Assembly: GCA_964460185.1 (NCBI GenBank)
Contig: CAYWTM010000065.1
Span: forward strand, 1-18,829
Direction: 5' to 3'
DNA: 18,829 bases
Source: JAVJPJ01 sp040217295
GTDB lineage: Bacteria > Pseudomonadota > Alphaproteobacteria > Rhodobacterales > Rhodobacteraceae
A program made the position numbers and the translations under genes. Position 1 is the first letter of the stretch. Every line of letters begins with the position of its first letter. Shown piece by piece: positions 1 to 6,898 of this stretch. The notes beneath the pieces are model-generated. The model was given only the letters and a program-made list of their open reading frames with translations, ran no database searches and had not been told where the DNA came from.

Positions 1-1633
1 GCGCGTGCGGCACCCGCTGAACCCGGATTGGGAAATCCCGGTCTGGGTCGCGAATGTCATCTTGATGGATTACGGCACCGGCGCGATTTTCGCCTGCCCC
101 GCCCATGATCAGCGCGACCTCGATTTTTGCCGCAAATACGATTTGCCGGTGATTGATACCTTCGTGGCGCTGGATAATCCCGCACCCGTGACGACCGAGG
201 CCTTCATCCCCCCAAAGACCGAAAAGGTGAAGTGGATCAACCATTTCACAGGTCTGGATGAAGCCACCGGACAAGACGCCATCGATGCCACCATCGACGC
301 CATGGAAAGCAGGGGCCTTGGAACGGGCGTGACCAAGTTCCGCCTGCGCGACTGGGGCCTCAGCCGCCAACGGTACTGGGGCTGTCCGATCCCCGTCGTT
401 CATTGCGACACCTGCGGCGTGGTGCCCGAGAAAAAGGAAAACCTGCCCATCGCCCTGCCGATGGATGTGGAGTTCGACACGCCAGGCAACCCGCTGGACC
501 GTCACCCGACATGGCGTGACGTGCCCTGCCCCAATTGCGGCAAGCCGGGAAAACGCGAAACCGACACGATGGACACCTTCGTCGATTCCTCGTGGTACTT
601 CGCGCGTTTCACCGCGCCCCATGCCGATACGCCCACCGATCCCGAGGCCGCGGCCTACTGGATGAACGTGGACCAGTATATCGGCGGGATCGAGCACGCG
701 ATCCTGCACCTGCTCTATTCCCGCTTCTTCGCCCGCGCGATGCACATCACCGGCCACCTCCCCGAGAAAAGCCGCGAGCCGTTCAACGCGTTGTTCACCC
801 AAGGCATGGTGACCCACGCCATATTCAAAACCACCGGCGCTGATGGCCGGCCGGTTTATCACTACCCCGAAACCGTCACCTTGCGAGACGGCAAGGGGTT
901 CCTCGAGGACGGCACCGAGGTCGACATCATCCCCTCGGCCAAGATGTCGAAATCGAAGAACAACGTCGTCGATCCGGTCGCCATCGTCGAGCAATACGGC
1001 GCCGACACCGCGCGCTGGTTCGTGCTGTCCGATTCGCCCCCCGAACGGGACGTGGAATGGACGGCGGCGGGGGCCGAGGCCGCCTACAAGCATCTGGGCC
1101 GGGTCTGGTCCTTGTGCGATCGGATCGCCGACATGGACCGAACCGCGACCGGTGAAGGCGACGAAGATCTGCTGCGCGCCATGCACAAGACGATCTTCGA
1201 TGTCACCAACGGCATCGAATCCTTTGGCTTCAACGCGGCCATCGCCAAGCTTTACGCCTTCACCAATACTCTGGCGAAGTCCGGTGCCTCCCATACCGCG
1301 CAGCGCCGGGCCATCATGGTGCTTGCGCAACTGATGTCCCCGATGACGCCGCATCTGGCCGAAGACATCTGGGCCCACCAGGGGGGCGAGGGGCTGATCG
1401 CCGACGCGCCATGGCCCACGGCCGACGAGGCCATGCTGGTCGAGGATACCGTCACCCTGCCGATCCAGATCAACGGCAAACGCAAGTCGGAAATCGTGGT
1501 CGCACGGGATGCGTCGAAGGAAGAGGTTGAAAAGATCGCGCTCGCGGACGACGCTGTGCTCAAGGCGCTGGCCGGTGGTCAGCCCAAGAAACTGATCGTT
1601 GTCCCGGGCCGGATCGTGAATGTCGTTGTCTGA
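1..1633 (+). CDS. leuS: Leucyl-tRNA synthetase, C-terminal part (5' end outside window)
   Basis: Class I aminoacyl-tRNA synthetase that charges tRNA-Leu in the cytoplasm. The window opens inside the gene; about 543 residues remain of a family that usually has about 850, so the N-terminal HIGH half of the catalytic site is missing. Counting residues from the GTG codon at position 5, the visible part starts in the editing (CP1) domain with GTGAIFACPAHDQRDLDF (about 25-42). A probable zinc module follows, with cysteine pairs C134/C137 and C175/C178. Next come the leucine-specific ETDTMDTFVDSSWYFARF stretch (185-202) and the KMSKS loop (313-317, KMSKSKNN), then the anticodon-binding helical region and C-terminal domain. 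The TGA stop lies 14 bases inside lptE, implying translational coupling. The order leuS-lptE-holA is the familiar proteobacterial arrangement. Identification is very secure. The frame is open to the window's left edge, so this is a truncation by the window and not a pseudogene. Confidence 0.97.
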   Translation, partial: RVRHPLNPDWEIPVWVANVILMDYGTGAIFACPAHDQRDLDFCRKYDLPVIDTFVALDNPAPVTTEAFIPPKTEKVKWINHFTGLDEATGQDAIDATIDAMESRGLGTGVTKFRLRDWGLSRQRYWGCPIPVVHCDTCGVVPEKKENLPIALPMDVEFDTPGNPLDRHPTWRDVPCPNCGKPGKRETDTMDTFVDSSWYFARFTAPHADTPTDPEAAAYWMNVDQYIGGIEHAILHLLYSRFFARAMHITGHLPEKSREPFNALFTQGMVTHAIFKTTGADGRPVYHYPETVTLRDGKGFLEDGTEVDIIPSAKMSKSKNNVVDPVAIVEQYGADTARWFVLSDSPPERDVEWTAAGAEAAYKHLGRVWSLCDRIADMDRTATGEGDEDLLRAMHKTIFDVTNGIESFGFNAAIAKLYAFTNTLAKSGASHTAQRRAIMVLAQLMSPMTPHLAEDIWAHQGGEGLIADAPWPTADEAMLVEDTVTLPIQINGKRKSEIVVARDASKEEVEKIALADDAVLKALAGGQPKKLIVVPGRIVNVVV

Positions 1634-2111
1634 TCGCCGAACCTTTTTGACGTTGCTTGCCGCGGCACCGCTGGCCGCCTGCGGCTTTACGCCGGTGTAT
1701 GGTCCGCGCGGATCGGGCAACGTGCTGCGTGGCCGCATCCGCATCCAACCACCCGACACGCGGCTGGGGTTTGAACTGGTGTCGCGGCTGGAAGACCGAA
1801 TCGGGCGGGCCACGGCACCGACCCACGTGCTGACCTTCGATATCGAAACCGATGACCGCAACCTCGCCATCACCGGAACCGAGGACATCACCCGCGTCAA
1901 CATCAACGGCTCGGTCACCTACCGCCTGACCGAATCCGGATCCGATGTGCAGATCGAGGCCGGCACGGTTTCGACCTTTACCGCCTATTCGACCACCGGC
2001 TCGCCCGTGTCGACAACGGCCGCGCGACGCGACGCGGAGGATCGCCTGATGATCGCATTGGCAGATCAGATCATCTCGCGGCTGCTGTCGGACGCCGGGA
2101 CCTGGCAATGA
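1620..2111 (+). CDS. lptE: LPS-assembly lipoprotein LptE
   Basis: Outer-membrane lipoprotein that plugs the LptD barrel and helps insert LPS into the outer leaflet. The 163-residue product starts with MSLSDRRTFLTLLAAAPLAAC: a short hydrophobic leader ending in a lipobox (LAAC, lipidated Cys21), followed by GFTPVYG, which is typical at the start of mature alphaproteobacterial LptE. The body is polar and predicted to be beta-rich, with no other transmembrane segment. The leader also contains an RRxFL pattern resembling a twin-arginine motif (DRRTFLTLL). The ATG at 1620 overlaps the end of leuS by 14 bases, and the stop overlaps the holA start in ATGA, so all three are probably one transcript. 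LptE sequences diverge strongly, so the assignment rests on lipobox, length, GFTPVYG and position between leuS and holA. Confidence 0.9.
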   Translation: MSLSDRRTFLTLLAAAPLAACGFTPVYGPRGSGNVLRGRIRIQPPDTRLGFELVSRLEDRIGRATAPTHVLTFDIETDDRNLAITGTEDITRVNINGSVTYRLTESGSDVQIEAGTVSTFTAYSTTGSPVSTTAARRDAEDRLMIALADQIISRLLSDAGTWQ

Positions 2112-3139
2112 AACTGTCGCCACGTGACGTGGCGGCCTATGCTAGGCGCCCGGACAGCTCGGCGGCCGGTTGCCTGATCTTCGGCGATGACGCGATGCGC
2201 GTCGCGCTGCGCCGCCAGGAATTGCTGAAGAACCTGCTCGGCGACGGCGCGGAAGAGGAAATGCGCCTGACCCGTCTGGCCGCCGCCGATCTGCGGGGGG
2301 ATCCCGCGTCCCTTCTGGATGCGGTCAAGGCGGTCGGATTCTTCCCCGGCCCCCGCGCGGTGTTCGTCGAAGGCGCGGGCGACGGGCTGGCACCTGTCTT
2401 CGCCACCGCATTCGAGGAATGGCAAACGGGCGATGCCCAGATCATCGCCACCGCAGGACGCCTGACCGCGAAATCCGCCCTGCGCAAGGTGTTCGAAAGC
2501 CACGAGACCGCGCGCGCCGCCGCCATCTACGACGAACCCCCGTCCCGCGCCGAGATCGAGGATCTGATCCGCGCCGCCGGATTGCACGACATCGGCCGCG
2601 ACGCGTTCGGCGACCTCGAAGTGCTGGCCCGCAGCCTGCCGCCCGGCGATTTCCGGCAAACCGTCGAGAAACTGGGGCTCTACAAACGCGGCGACAAGAC
2701 CCCGCTGACACCCGACGATATCGCCGCCGTGGCCCCCCTCACGCTCGAAGCCGAGATGGACGATATCCTGCATGCCACCGCCGAGGCCGAAACCGGCGCC
2801 ATAGGCCCGATCCTGTCGCGCCTGTCAGGGCAAGGGGTTCAACCCGTGGGCCTGTGCATCGCGGCCCTGCGCCATTTCCGCGCCCTGCACCTGGCGGCCT
2901 CACATCCCGGTGGACCCGCTGCGGGGCTGCAGGCGCAACGCCCGCCCGTCTTCGGGCCGCGTCGCGACCGCATGATCCGGCAGGCCCAGCGATGGGGGCA
3001 GGCCCCCCTGGAACAGGCGCTCAGCCTGCTGGTCGAGACCGACCTGACACTCAGATCCGCACAGACCGCACCGCAAATGGCGGTGATGGAACGCGCCTTG
3101 ATCCGGCTCGCGATGATGCCGGCACGAAAAGGAAGATAG
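2108..3139 (+). CDS. holA: DNA polymerase III subunit delta
   Basis: Delta subunit of the clamp loader, which opens the beta sliding clamp and loads it on primed DNA. The length of 343 residues is normal for the family. The N-terminal part (CLIFGDDAMRVALRRQEL, about residues 22-39) matches the start of the AAA+-like domain I, where delta proteins read 'Y.l.G.D...i.e'. Delta has no functional Walker A site and none is visible. Further markers are VGFFPGPRAVFVEG (about 77-90), the region around EVLARSLPPGDFRQTVEKLGLY, and a helical C-terminal domain with PVGLCIAALRHFRALH. The ATG overlaps the lptE stop by four bases (ATGA), and the TAG stop abuts the next gene's ATG with no gap. Conserved neighbourhood and length make this secure, although delta proteins are poorly conserved. 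Confidence 0.92.
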   Translation: MKLSPRDVAAYARRPDSSAAGCLIFGDDAMRVALRRQELLKNLLGDGAEEEMRLTRLAAADLRGDPASLLDAVKAVGFFPGPRAVFVEGAGDGLAPVFATAFEEWQTGDAQIIATAGRLTAKSALRKVFESHETARAAAIYDEPPSRAEIEDLIRAAGLHDIGRDAFGDLEVLARSLPPGDFRQTVEKLGLYKRGDKTPLTPDDIAAVAPLTLEAEMDDILHATAEAETGAIGPILSRLSGQGVQPVGLCIAALRHFRALHLAASHPGGPAAGLQAQRPPVFGPRRDRMIRQAQRWGQAPLEQALSLLVETDLTLRSAQTAPQMAVMERALIRLAMMPARKGR

Positions 3140-3733
3140 ATGACCTACCAAGTGATCGGCGGCGTCAAGAGCCGCGCCTTGCGCGTTCTGTGGATGCTCG
3201 AGGAATTGGGTTTGGACTACGACCACGTTCCGGCCCTGCCGCGCTCGGACGAGGTGACCCGCTTCCATCCGGCGGGGAAAATTCCCGTCCTGGTGGTCGA
3301 TGGCGTGCCAATCAGCGATTCGGTGGCGATCATGACCTTCCTGGCCGACAAGCATGGCGCCCTGACCTATCCCGCCGGCACCATCGACCGCGCCCGGCAG
3401 GACAGCCTGACCCATTTCATACTCGATGAATTCGACAGCCTTCTGTGGACCGCCGCCCGGCACAGTTTCATTCTGCCCGAGGAACACCGGGTGCCCGAGA
3501 TCAAGGACAGCCTGAAATGGGAATTCGGCCGTAGCGAACGGAACCTGATCCCGCGCATGGCCGAAGACGCGCCCTTCCTGATGGGCGACACCATGACGAT
3601 CCCCGATATCTTGCTGGCCCATTGCGGCGGTTGGGCGATCAGCGCGAACTTCCCGGTGACAGAACCTCTGTTCAAGGATTTCATCGCCCGACTGCGCGAC
3701 CGCCCCGCCTTCCACCGCGCCATGGGGACGTAG
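3140..3733 (+). CDS. Glutathione S-transferase family protein
   Basis: Small cytosolic protein of 197 residues with the two-domain GST layout. The N-terminal thioredoxin-like half has VKSRALRVLWMLEELGLDY (residues 9-27), with Ser11 the candidate glutathione-activating residue. It continues with GKIPVLVVDG (46-55, cis-proline at Pro49) and SDSVAI (59-64). The usual glutathione-binding Glu-Ser is Asp60-Ser61 here, a conservative change. The helical C-terminal domain carries GDTMTIPDILLAHC, matching the 'T-x-x-D' N-capping box of GSTs. The ATG directly follows the holA stop, and an AAGGAAG ribosome-binding site lies inside the end of holA, so it is probably co-transcribed with leuS-lptE-holA. 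The substrate cannot be inferred. GST-fold proteins range from conjugating enzymes to isomerases and dehalogenases. Confidence 0.88.
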   Translation: MTYQVIGGVKSRALRVLWMLEELGLDYDHVPALPRSDEVTRFHPAGKIPVLVVDGVPISDSVAIMTFLADKHGALTYPAGTIDRARQDSLTHFILDEFDSLLWTAARHSFILPEEHRVPEIKDSLKWEFGRSERNLIPRMAEDAPFLMGDTMTIPDILLAHCGGWAISANFPVTEPLFKDFIARLRDRPAFHRAMGT

Positions 3734-3772
3734 CCCCCCTGACGGCACCGGCGCCGGTCCGTTTCTCTGTTT

Positions 3773-3821
3773 CAAAAATATCCCGGGGGAGGCGCCGAAA
3801 GGCGCCGGGGGCAGCGCCCCC
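3773..3821 (-). terminator. Double-hairpin intergenic element, probable terminator for the minus-strand flavoprotein gene
   Basis: Two perfect hairpins sit back to back: GGCGCC-GAAA-GGCGCC at 3791-3806 and GGGGGC-AGC-GCCCCC at 3807-3821. Read on the minus strand, just after the flavoprotein stop at 3831, they are followed by CCCGGGATATTTTTG (T-tract at 3773-3781), an intrinsic-terminator layout. It may also slow plus-strand read-through from the GST gene, which ends at 3733. From memory, near-identical hairpin plus TTTTTGAAACAGAG blocks recur between genes in Rhodobacteraceae. Confidence 0.65.
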
Positions 3822-3830
3822 AGCACCCCG

Positions 3831-5009
3831 TCAGCCATGCCAGCCCAACGCATGCCGCCCCGCCCATTGCCCGGTCGCCAGACAAGCGGTGATCAGGTAG
3901 CCGCCGGTTGGCGCATCCCAGTCCAGCATTTCTCCGGCGCAAAACACGCCCGGCATGGCGCGCAGCATCAGACCGTCATCCAGCGCCCCCTGCGCAACCC
4001 CGCCCGCCGTCGAAATCGCCTCGTCCATCGGACGGGGCCCGGCATGCCTGATCGGCAGCGCCTTGATCAATCCGGCAAGTGCCGCGCCTTCGGGCAGCGG
4101 GCGCCCCATTTCCTGCAGCAGCGCCCGCTTGACCGGATCCAGTTTCAGCGCGCGGGCCAGGTGTTGCGCGACCGTGCGTTTTCGGGACCGGTCCGACACG
4201 CGGCGCGCGACCTCTTCCAGCGGCAGGTCCGGCAACAAGTCGACCACCAGCGGTGCGCCGTCGCGCACATCACCAGACACGGCGTAGATGCCGCCGCCTT
4301 CGACCCCGTGCCTTGAAATGATGAATTCACCGCGCACCCACCGGCCGTCGGCACGACGCAGCGCCACGGTCTTGACCGGCGCCCCCAGATGCGGGGCCAT
4401 ATGCGGCGACCACGCAACCTCGAACCCCATGTTCGAGGGTTGAAAGGCGGCGATCTTGACCCCCTTCGCGGCCAAAAGGCCGGCCCATGACCCATCGGAC
4501 CCAAGCCGAGACCAACTGGCCCCGCCAAGGGCCAGCACCACGACGCGCGGCGCCACGGCCCTGCGGCCTTCAGATGTATCAAAGACCCAATCCGCCCCGT
4601 CCCATCCGGTCCAGCGCCAGCCAAGACGCAAGTCCGCATCGATCCGCCTGAGCCAGGCACGCAACAAGGGGCTGGCCTTCATCGACCTGGGAAACACGCG
4701 CCCTGAACTGCCGGTGAAAACGGGCTGGCCCAGGGTCGTGGAAAAGGCCTTCACATCCTCGGGCATCATGTCATCCAGCATCGGGCGCAGCCATTGCCCT
4801 GACGTGCCATAGGCGGCCGCGAACCGGGCCTCGGGCTCGTCCCTGGTCAGGTTCAGACCGGATTTGCCCGCCATCAGGAACTTGCGCCCGGCGGACGGTT
4901 TGGCCTCGGCCATCACCACGCGGCGGCCGCCGCGCGACAGGACCTCTGCCGCCATCAGGCCCGCCGGCCCGGACCCGATCACCAAGGCGTCGATGGGGTC
5001 AGTGCCCAT
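3831..5009 (-). CDS. NAD(P)/FAD-dependent flavoprotein, HI0933/BaiN-like (PP_4765 family)
   Basis: Predicted FAD-binding oxidoreductase of 392 residues and unknown substrate. The N-terminal dinucleotide fold is clear: VIGSGPAGLMAAEVL (residues 10-24, GxGxxG at 12-17) with the acidic Glu35 closing the second strand. Next is the family signature GRKFLMAGKSGLNLT (41-55), typical of HI0933-like flavoproteins. The C-terminal FAD segment reads FCAGEMLDWDAPTGGYLITA, followed by CLATG. The middle domain is the variable insertion of this family. The ATG at 5009 has a good GGAGG ribosome-binding site about eight bases upstream on the minus strand, which supports the start. It is divergent from the HNH gene across 40 bases and stands alone on its strand. 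Members are annotated as uncharacterised flavoproteins, and links to bile-acid reductases (BaiN) are only by homology. Fold identification is secure; function is not. Confidence 0.9.
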   Translation of the reverse strand: MGTDPIDALVIGSGPAGLMAAEVLSRGGRRVVMAEAKPSAGRKFLMAGKSGLNLTRDEPEARFAAAYGTSGQWLRPMLDDMMPEDVKAFSTTLGQPVFTGSSGRVFPRSMKASPLLRAWLRRIDADLRLGWRWTGWDGADWVFDTSEGRRAVAPRVVVLALGGASWSRLGSDGSWAGLLAAKGVKIAAFQPSNMGFEVAWSPHMAPHLGAPVKTVALRRADGRWVRGEFIISRHGVEGGGIYAVSGDVRDGAPLVVDLLPDLPLEEVARRVSDRSRKRTVAQHLARALKLDPVKRALLQEMGRPLPEGAALAGLIKALPIRHAGPRPMDEAISTAGGVAQGALDDGLMLRAMPGVFCAGEMLDWDAPTGGYLITACLATGQWAGRHALGWHG

Positions 5010-5049
5010 GGGCTTGCCTCCGGCGCGCGTGACGCCACATCACCAGATC

Positions 5050-5364
5050 ATGGATATCCTTCCAACCTGCCCCCTGTGCGAGCGCCCGATCCCGCCGACG
5101 GCCGCGCAAAGCCTGCACCACCTGACGCCCAAGCTTCGCGGCGGCAAGGGCGGGCCGACCGTGTTGTTGCACCAGATTTGCCATAACGAGATCCACGCCA
5201 CCTTGTCCGAGGCCGAACTGGCCCGCAATTTCAACACGATCGAGGCGCTGCGCACCCATCCGCGCCTGCAGAAATTTATCCGATGGGTCGCGAAACGTCC
5301 GCCCGATTTTCATTCCAGGACCCCCGGCGCGCGACGCGGCTGGAAAACACGGCGTCAGGGCTGA
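5050..5364 (+). CDS. Small HNH endonuclease-like protein
   Basis: A 104-residue protein with the HNH/treble-clef layout. The first zinc pair is CPLC (residues 7-10), then HHLTPKLRGGKGG, where the HH and the Pro-Lys turn correspond to the catalytic histidine region. Then comes LHQICHNEIHATLSE, carrying the Asn/His and the second Cys-His group. The basic tail (RTPGARRGWKTRRQG) could bind nucleic acid. I chose ATG 5050 because homologous-looking sequence begins there (MDILPTCPLC); upstream codons are low-complexity and antisense to the flavoprotein. No clear ribosome-binding site is visible, so the start is uncertain. Its last 10 bases overlap the end of the convergent crotonase gene. No methyltransferase, toxin or phage gene lies nearby, so a restriction or phage role is not supported. 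It may be a housekeeping DNA- or RNA-acting nuclease, but this is inference. Confidence 0.78.
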   Translation: MDILPTCPLCERPIPPTAAQSLHHLTPKLRGGKGGPTVLLHQICHNEIHATLSEAELARNFNTIEALRTHPRLQKFIRWVAKRPPDFHSRTPGARRGWKTRRQG

Positions 5365-5978
5365 GACATCGCCTTGATCCGCGTCAAAACCTCGGGCTTG
5401 CCTGCCAGGGCATCGGTGGCCAGGTCGCGCGCATGATCCAACAGGTCCCGGGGCGCGGCAATCCGCTCGATCAGGCCAAAGCTCAGCGCCTCATCGGCAG
5501 TCAGTTTCTGCCCTGCCAGCAAGATCAGCTTGGCCCGGGCGGGACCCATCAGCGCCACGAGACGCCCCGGATCGGAGGGTTGTGGCAGAAATCCCAGCTT
5601 GGCGACCGGGTAGAAGAACCGGGCGGTTGGCACCGCGATCCGCAGATCGCAGGCCAGCGCCATGCCGAAGGCGCCGCCTGCCAGCGTGCCGTTCAGGGCC
5701 GCGATGGTAAGACACGGCAGGCCCGCAAGCCCACCCGACACCTGTTCCCACAAGGGGGATGTGGCAAGACCTGCGCGCGCTTCGTCCAGATCGGCGCCTG
5801 CCGAAAACACCTTGTCGCCTGCCCCGGTCAGGATCAGCGCGCGCAGGTCGGGCGCGGCAGAGGCCTCGGCCATGATATCGACAAGGCGCGACAGCATGTC
5901 GGCGGTCAGGGAATTGGCCTTTTCCGGACGGTTCAGCGTGACCGTCCACAGCCCGCCCTCGCGCGCGACCCCGATCAT
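5355..5978 (-). CDS. Enoyl-CoA hydratase/isomerase (crotonase) family protein lacking the hydratase glutamates
   Basis: Crotonase-fold protein of 207 residues, shorter than the usual roughly 260. The oxyanion-hole segments are present: FSAGADLDE (residues 58-66) and ALNGTLAGGAFGMALACDL (94-112). The helix LTADEALSFGLIERI (159-173) is also family-typical. Aligned by eye to mitochondrial enoyl-CoA hydratase, the first catalytic Glu (E144, in GGGCE) falls on Gly105 and the second (E164, in QPE) on Val125, so ordinary hydration of enoyl-CoA is doubtful. It probably binds an acyl-CoA, but the reaction is unknown. The ATG at 5978 overlaps the end of the SDR gene (ATGA), so the two are translated together. 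The reading frame is open further upstream only as antisense-frame shadow of the SDR gene. The C-terminal trimerisation helices look shortened. Confidence 0.85.
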   Translation of the reverse strand: MIGVAREGGLWTVTLNRPEKANSLTADMLSRLVDIMAEASAAPDLRALILTGAGDKVFSAGADLDEARAGLATSPLWEQVSGGLAGLPCLTIAALNGTLAGGAFGMALACDLRIAVPTARFFYPVAKLGFLPQPSDPGRLVALMGPARAKLILLAGQKLTADEALSFGLIERIAAPRDLLDHARDLATDALAGKPEVLTRIKAMSQP

Positions 5979-6733
5979 GCGGTCAGGCCCACGGCGCTGC
6001 GGATCTCGGGCAGGCGCAGCGAGATGTCGTCGCCCAGGTAGGCATCGGCCTCGGCCCCGCACATCCAGATCAGCGCGCGCGCGGGCCAATCGGCGGGGAT
6101 ATGGTCCGACCAATCCAGCTGGCTGACCGGGTTCACGCCCGACGCCTTGATCACGTGCTGCATCTGCGTCGCCACGGTCCCCGGTGACAGGCCCAGCGCG
6201 CGGATACCTTGAGCGGCAAGTTCCTTGTGCAGGCAGGCGGTGAACATCTTGACCCCGGCCTTTGAGGCGCAATAGGCGCTCCATGCCTCCAGCGCGTTCA
6301 CGGCGGCCCCCGAACTGATGTTGATGATCGTGCCCTGACCGGCGGCCAGCATATGCGGGATCGCCGCGCGCGACCCGTTGAAGACACCCTTGAGGTTGAT
6401 ATCGATCAGCTGGCCCCACGCATCGGGGTCGGTGGTGGCGATATGGCTGATCGGTTCGATCACGCCGGCATTGTTGATCAGGATATCGAGCCCGCCAAAG
6501 GCATCGGCCGCAGCCGCAAAGGCGGCCTCGACCTCCCAGTAGCGGGTGACGTCGCAGGGCACCGCCAGCGCGGCGGGTCCGATCTCGCCCGCCAGCGACG
6601 CGATCGCCTCGCGGTCACGGGCCAGCAAGATCACATTAGCGCCCACATCGGCAAAGGCCCGCGCGGCGGCGGCGCCGATGCCCCGGCTCGCCCCCGTGAT
6701 GGCCACGGTTTTTCCATTCAAATCAGCAGGCAT
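5975..6733 (-). CDS. Short-chain dehydrogenase/reductase (SDR)
   Basis: Classical SDR of 252 residues that oxidises or reduces a hydroxyl/carbonyl group with NAD(P)(H). The signatures are all present: TGASRGIG (13-20) for the cofactor, NNAG (87-90), Asn113 in DINLKG, Ser141 in INISSG, and the catalytic YCASK (Tyr154, Lys158). A LLARDRE stretch after the second strand, with Arg39, suggests NADP(H) over NAD(H); this is inference. The C-terminus is atypical of FabG, ending in DAYLGDDISLRLPEIRSAV, so fatty-acid synthesis is unlikely. The ATG at 6733 is preceded on its strand by GGGAG at seven bases. It is first gene of a two-gene unit with the crotonase-like gene, suggesting a shared CoA-ester or alcohol pathway. 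The substrate cannot be named. Confidence 0.93.
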   Translation of the reverse strand: MPADLNGKTVAITGASRGIGAAAARAFADVGANVILLARDREAIASLAGEIGPAALAVPCDVTRYWEVEAAFAAAADAFGGLDILINNAGVIEPISHIATTDPDAWGQLIDINLKGVFNGSRAAIPHMLAAGQGTIINISSGAAVNALEAWSAYCASKAGVKMFTACLHKELAAQGIRALGLSPGTVATQMQHVIKASGVNPVSQLDWSDHIPADWPARALIWMCGAEADAYLGDDISLRLPEIRSAVGLTA

Positions 6734-6898
6734 GCCTGATCTCCCAGCCAGAGGAATCCGATGTTCAGACCGTGGTACAGTCCACGGGCGCCGGGGGCCA
6801 GCCCTGCAACATGCCTCAAGGTCAGGGTATCCAGCCTTGACGCAAGGGGGGCTTGACCGCGAACATCACCGCAATCTCACAAGGAACGGATCGAATCC
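6734..6898. promoter_or_regulatory. Divergent intergenic region with a CCGTGG...CCACGG palindrome
   Basis: These 165 bases separate the minus-strand SDR from the plus-strand DUF2125 gene and should hold promoters for both. A perfect inverted repeat, CCGTGG-TACAGT-CCACGG, lies at 6770-6787 and could be an operator. TTGAC occurs at 6837-6841 and again at 6853-6857, 16 bases apart; each could serve as a -35, but I see no good -10 at the right distance. The DUF2125 ribosome-binding site is AAGGA at 6881-6885, rather far from the ATG (13 bases). Confidence 0.35.

Noticed and set aside
2419..3429. A plus-strand open frame crossing from holA into the GST-like gene
   Set aside because: Its product is an Arg/Pro-rich frame-shifted reading of two well-supported genes; no family features.
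5050..5364. Restriction-modification or phage HNH cassette
   Set aside because: No methyltransferase, terminase, portal, toxin or integrase gene is present nearby, and base composition looks like the neighbours.
5979..6419. Possible N-terminal extension of the crotonase-like protein by about 147 codons
   Set aside because: The extension overlaps the SDR gene in another frame and looks non-protein-like; the crotonase fold starts at the ATG at 5978, which is coupled to the SDR stop by ATGA.
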